A stretch of DNA of 8,680 bases from an uncultured Gemmatimonadota bacterium. Lineage in GTDB: Bacteria > Gemmatimonadota > Gemmatimonadetes > Gemmatimonadales > Gemmatimonadaceae. The notes below the pieces were generated by a model. That model ran no database searches. It was not told where the DNA came from and saw only the letters and a list, made by a program, of their open reading frames with translations. Shown here in pieces: positions 5,673-8,680 of this stretch; positions within the stretch are counted from its first letter, which is position 1; each line of letters starts with the position of its first letter. The stretch lies in NCBI GenBank assembly GCA_903906325.1, contig CAIVJV010000307.1:1-8680 (forward strand), in the 5' to 3' direction. The translations under genes were made by a program, and so were the position numbers.

Positions 5673-8330
5673 CTGCGCGCGGTCCGCGACCGATCCCTCC
5701 CTCCCGACCACGACGCCTTCGTCCGGTCGGGGGATGCGCGTGGGCGCCTGATCATCATCGCGCCCACGCGCGCGGCCTGTGAGACGATCGAGCTCGGCTT
5801 CGGGCTCGACATCGAGACCCTCCTCTGGTCCACCCGCGGCGCCGAGCTGACCGCCCTCGCCGAGCGGATCGCCGTCGCCCCCGAGCGTCCGCGCCCCGGC
5901 TTCGGGATCGTCGCCGGGACCGGCACCGGGAAGACGCTCGCCGTGCGCCCGATCGCCCATGCCCTGCTCGACACCACCGACCTGCGGGTGGGCGTCGTGA
6001 ATCGCGAGCGGGAGGCCACGCCGGAGACGCCGAGTTGGAACGTGGTGATCGTGACCACGGGGATCGCCCGCCGGTGGTTCCAGGACGGCGACATCCGTCC
6101 GCACGACACCTTGGTCATCGACGAGATCCATCAGACCTCGGCCGAGCTCGAGCTCTGCCTCGCCCTCGGCAAGCGCACGGGGTGTCGCTTCATCTGGCTC
6201 TCGGCCACCGTCGATCCCTCCTTCTACGCGCGCTATCTCCACGCGGCGGCGGTGATCGAGTCGAGCGCCTACGATCCCGCCAAGGCGGCGAAGGTCGTCG
6301 TCGAGCGGAAGAAGCCGACCGCGTTCCTCGATGATCGGTTCCTCCAACAGGCGATCACGGAGCGGCGTGGGATCGGGGTCTTCCTCCCGACGCGCGCCGG
6401 GGTGGAGGAGGTCGCCGCCGATGTCGGCGCGCGCTATCCCGCGATGCAGGTGGCGTTCTATCACGGGGGCGAACCGATCCGCGTGATCCGTCCCTTCCTC
6501 GAGGGGGAGGTGGAGAAGCCCTTCCTCCTCGCGATGACCGCGGCGGGGCAGAGCGCCCTCAACGTGCGCGGCCTCGATACGGTGGTGATCGACGATACGC
6601 GCTTCACGAATCTCGTGGAGCGCGGTCGGAACGTGCTGACGCGGCTCCACCTCGGGGCCAATGAGATCCTCCAGATGGCGGGGCGGGTGCATGGGCGCGT
6701 GGCCGGTGGGCGGGTCTTCCTCCTTTCGGACCGGGACATCCGCTTCCAGGACCTGACCCCGACGGCGCCCGAGTTCCAACTCGCCGGCGACTCGGAGCGC
6801 GTGGCCCTCACCTGCGCCGCCCTCGGCGTGGCGGCCGACGCCCTCGACCTCCCCGTCCCGCTCGACCGCCGCTCCTATCGTGATGCGGTCCGGTTCCTCG
6901 AGTCGCGTGGGATCATCGACGGGGGCCGTCTCACCGAGTACGGCAAGAAGGTCGAGGCGATGCCGGTCGACCGGCCCTGGGCGGAGCTCCTCGTGCACTG
7001 CGACGACGAGTTGCTCCCGTACGTGGCGGTGATGGCGAGTGTGGAGTCGCTCCACCGGATGACGCGCGAGGACCGCGACCTGCATGGGCTCATCGTCGCG
7101 GGGTCCGATCACCTCACCGCGTACAACGCGTATGCCGAGGCGTTCGAGACCTGTGGGTACCTCGGGGAGGTGTATGGGCTCCCCCGGCAGCTCTTCGACG
7201 AGAGCGTGCACCGGTGGGCCGAGGGACGCGGGGTCCTGGTGAAGGCGATCGAGGACGCCGCGCTCGCGATGGCGAGCATCTATCGATCGGTCGGGGTGTC
7301 GCTCCCCCCGACGATGCCGCGCACCACGCCGGCGATCGAACGGCGCTTCATCGACCTCGTGGCGCGGATCATGCCGTTCAGTCTCGTGATCGACGAGGAG
7401 ACGGTGACGGGGGATGAGGCGCGCGTCTCCAAGACGAGCGTGTGCGGGAGTTGGGGGGCCGTCGCCGGTACGCTCCGGTACTTCGCCGACAAGTTCGGGA
7501 TCCCGCGGGCGGCGATCGAGGGGACGCAGCTCCCCATGGACCTCGTCCGCCGATACGCGACGCGTGAGGTGCCGCGCGTCGCCTACGATCCAGGGAAGCG
7601 GGAGCGGCCGCTCGCGCTGGAGCGCGGGCTCACCTACTTCGGCTTCGCGTTGGAGCGCGAGCGCGAGCCGCTCGACGACTTCACGCCGGACCTCGCGCCG
7701 CAGATCCGGCGGGTGCTCGCGGAGGCGCTCGCGCGTGGTGAGGCGCGGCATCAGGCGGTGCCGCGGAATCGGCAGGGGATCGAGGAGGTGCGGGAGGTCT
7801 GGCGCCGCTCCGGTGGGGCGACGCCCCGATTGCAGCAGGCCGACCTCGCGGCGTGGTATGAGGCCCAGCTCGCCGAGGTGCATGATCTCCAGAGCTTCCG
7901 CGCGGCCTCGCTGCGATTCGACGCCGAGGCCTTCGTGCCGCGCGAGGTGCGGGGGCGGTGGATGGCCTTGCCGGGTGCCGTGGAGATCCGGGATCGCACG
8001 ATCGCGCTGCATTACGAGGTGGAGGAGTCGCCCGACGGGGCCGCACAGGGCGTCGTCCGGCTGCAGCTGCCTGAGAAGGTGGCGCGTACGCTCGTGGAGG
8101 AGGAGCTCCCGGTGCTCGACCGTCCGCTGCGCTTCGTGGTGACGCGCGGGGCGCGAGGGTCGGTGCGGGGCGATTCCCTCGCTGAGGTGCAGGAGGCGCT
8201 CCGGCAACCCTGGTCGCAGGAGGAGCGGCCGATGCGCACGGGGCACGGGGATCGCCGCGATCGGGGCGGGCGCGGCCCCCACCGGGGTCCCCCGATGCCG
8301 AAGGGCCGGGGCGGCCGCCGTCGACGCTAG
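5673..8330 (+). CDS. DExH-box (DEAH/HrpA-like) helicase; start codon uncertain
   Basis: About 885 residues if read from CTG 5673. Probably an NTP-driven RNA or DNA helicase of superfamily 2. Seen: motif I AGTGTGKT 81-88, a TTG motif at 128-130, motif II DEIH 150-153, motif III SAT 177-179, motif V-like TAAGQSALNVRG 289-300, and motif VI QMAGRVHGR 334-342. After it, RFLESRGII...LTEYGKKVEAMPVDRPWAELL and a GSDHLTAYNAYAEAF segment resemble the winged-helix and HA2 ratchet region of DEAH helicases. The last 30 residues are Arg/Gly-rich (RGG-like, ending GRGGRRRR), a likely RNA-binding tail. Start problem: the frame opens after a TGA at 5625, and no ATG, GTG or TTG occurs before GTG 5943, which would delete motif I. 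CTG 5673 or another non-standard start, or a sequencing or frameshift event, must explain this. It is similar in layout to HrpA/HrpB but too divergent to name. Confidence 0.85.
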   Translation: MRAVRDRSLPPDHDAFVRSGDARGRLIIIAPTRAACETIELGFGLDIETLLWSTRGAELTALAERIAVAPERPRPGFGIVAGTGTGKTLAVRPIAHALLDTTDLRVGVVNREREATPETPSWNVVIVTTGIARRWFQDGDIRPHDTLVIDEIHQTSAELELCLALGKRTGCRFIWLSATVDPSFYARYLHAAAVIESSAYDPAKAAKVVVERKKPTAFLDDRFLQQAITERRGIGVFLPTRAGVEEVAADVGARYPAMQVAFYHGGEPIRVIRPFLEGEVEKPFLLAMTAAGQSALNVRGLDTVVIDDTRFTNLVERGRNVLTRLHLGANEILQMAGRVHGRVAGGRVFLLSDRDIRFQDLTPTAPEFQLAGDSERVALTCAALGVAADALDLPVPLDRRSYRDAVRFLESRGIIDGGRLTEYGKKVEAMPVDRPWAELLVHCDDELLPYVAVMASVESLHRMTREDRDLHGLIVAGSDHLTAYNAYAEAFETCGYLGEVYGLPRQLFDESVHRWAEGRGVLVKAIEDAALAMASIYRSVGVSLPPTMPRTTPAIERRFIDLVARIMPFSLVIDEETVTGDEARVSKTSVCGSWGAVAGTLRYFADKFGIPRAAIEGTQLPMDLVRRYATREVPRVAYDPGKRERPLALERGLTYFGFALEREREPLDDFTPDLAPQIRRVLAEALARGEARHQAVPRNRQGIEEVREVWRRSGGATPRLQQADLAAWYEAQLAEVHDLQSFRAASLRFDAEAFVPREVRGRWMALPGAVEIRDRTIALHYEVEESPDGAAQGVVRLQLPEKVARTLVEEELPVLDRPLRFVVTRGARGSVRGDSLAEVQEALRQPWSQEERPMRTGHGDRRDRGGRGPHRGPPMPKGRGGRRRR

Positions 8331-8390
8331 GGTGGACTTGTGGTACTAGAACGACCGAATTCTTGGACCCCGGATAGCGGATCGCCCTTC

Positions 8391-8460
8391 AGCCTGTCGT
8401 CTTGTCTAGCATATAAAGTATTGTAAATAAACGATTTAGCAGGTTTTGTCCAATTTGCCC
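8391..8460. promoter_or_regulatory. AT-rich intergenic stretch, likely promoter region
   Basis: A sharp dip in GC content in an otherwise G/C-rich window. It contains tagcatataaagtattg (8407 onward), tgtaaataaacgattta and ttttgtccaattt. It lies between the DExH helicase stop at 8330 and the TetR-family start at 8496. Candidate -10-like tracts are plentiful, so no single -35/-10 pair can be assigned. It is the most plausible place for the regulator's promoter, and might also serve a leftward transcript. Confidence 0.4.
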
Positions 8461-8467
8461 TTGCTCT

Positions 8468-8485
8468 TTGGACCAACCGGTCCAA
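8468..8485. promoter_or_regulatory. Palindromic candidate operator for the TetR-family gene
   Basis: A perfect dyad, TTGGACC-AACC-GGTCCAA, with 7-bp arms and a 4-bp spacer, ends 10 bp upstream of the TetR-family start codon. GACC...GGTC dyads are recognised by several TetR-family repressors (NemR and LmrA/QdoR types), so self-repression through this site is a reasonable inference. Extra half-sites are TTGGACC at 8363-8369 and GTCCAA at 8448-8453. Confidence 0.62.
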
Positions 8486-8495
8486 TATTGAGGGC

Positions 8496-8680
8496 GTGAC
8501 CCAGCGCCGAATCCAGATCCTCGATGCCGCGGCGGAGTTGATCGCCGAGAAGGGCTTCGTGCAGACGTCGGTGGATGACGTCATCGCGCGTGCGGGGCTG
8601 AGTGGCAAGAGCCACTTCTATCACTACTTCAAGTCGAAGGACGCGCTCGGGCACGAGGTGCTCGCGCGGCAATTCGATCT
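8496..8680 (+). CDS. TetR-family transcriptional regulator (5' part, cut by window edge)
   Basis: 61 codons of an N-terminal TetR DNA-binding domain from GTG 8496 to the window end. Seen: RRIQILDAAAELIAEKGF (helix 1), TSVDDVIARAGLSGKSHFYHYFKSKDAL (helix-turn-helix with the recognition helix SGKSHFYHYF), then the start of helix 4. This is the canonical family pattern. Family members usually repress neighbouring efflux, detoxification or metabolic genes and release DNA on binding a small ligand; the ligand-binding domain and target gene are outside the window. The stretch GAGGG sits right before the GTG at a spacing of 1 nt, too close for an efficient ribosome site, so the true start may differ; no other in-frame ATG/GTG/TTG start lies close by upstream. 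The palindrome just upstream suggests autoregulation. Confidence 0.9.
   Translation, partial: MTQRRIQILDAAAELIAEKGFVQTSVDDVIARAGLSGKSHFYHYFKSKDALGHEVLARQFD

Noticed and set aside
5624..5782. ATG overlapping the end of the secreted-protein gene as the helicase start
   Set aside because: It is one frame off and ends at TGA 5780-5782; it would need a frameshift to reach the helicase motifs.
5439..8282. Very long minus-strand open frame opposite the DExH helicase
   Set aside because: It is a GC-driven shadow: the product is rich in Arg, His, Gly, Glu and Asp, with no recognisable motifs, while the plus strand carries a full helicase.

Overview
This window is high-GC (very strong G/C preference at third codon positions) and has few Shine-Dalgarno sequences. 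Gene content and protein style suggest an aerobic, diderm, soil- or freshwater-type bacterium. Gemmatimonadota is my best guess, but it rests on general resemblance and not on a marker gene. The left edge holds the 5' end of lon on the minus strand. A 267-bp divergent intergenic region with a degenerate G-rich repeat follows. Next comes a tight two-gene plus-strand unit: an unrecognised, probably all-helical protein with a proline-rich start, and a minimal RhlE-type DEAD-box RNA helicase. A lone GspH/FimT-type pseudopilin gene runs convergently on the minus strand.

From about 3489 to 8330 every gene is on the plus strand: a small coiled-coil putative lipoprotein, a SelW/Rdx-family selenoprotein, 6-phosphofructokinase (pfkA), a small secreted protein, and a large DExH-box helicase. 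The right edge, after an AT-rich stretch with a clean palindrome, is the start of a TetR-family regulator.

The main finding is the selenoprotein at 3765-3992, which conventional ORF calling misses. Read straight through one in-frame TGA it gives a 75-residue SelW/Rdx protein whose TGA falls on the second redox position of the family motif (Cys-Thr-Val-Sec). A perfect 7-bp hairpin with a GGUCU loop begins 14 nt after the TGA, the shape and loop expected of a bacterial SECIS element. The organism must therefore encode selenocysteine machinery (SelA, SelB, SelC tRNA, SelD) elsewhere.

Other points of interest: the DExH helicase has no ATG, GTG or TTG start upstream of its Walker A motif and has an expanded motif VI; the phosphofructokinase combines ATP-type and PPi-type active-site residues; a short G-rich repeat occurs in opposite orientations upstream of two genes; and four GGTCC half-sites lie around the TetR promoter region.
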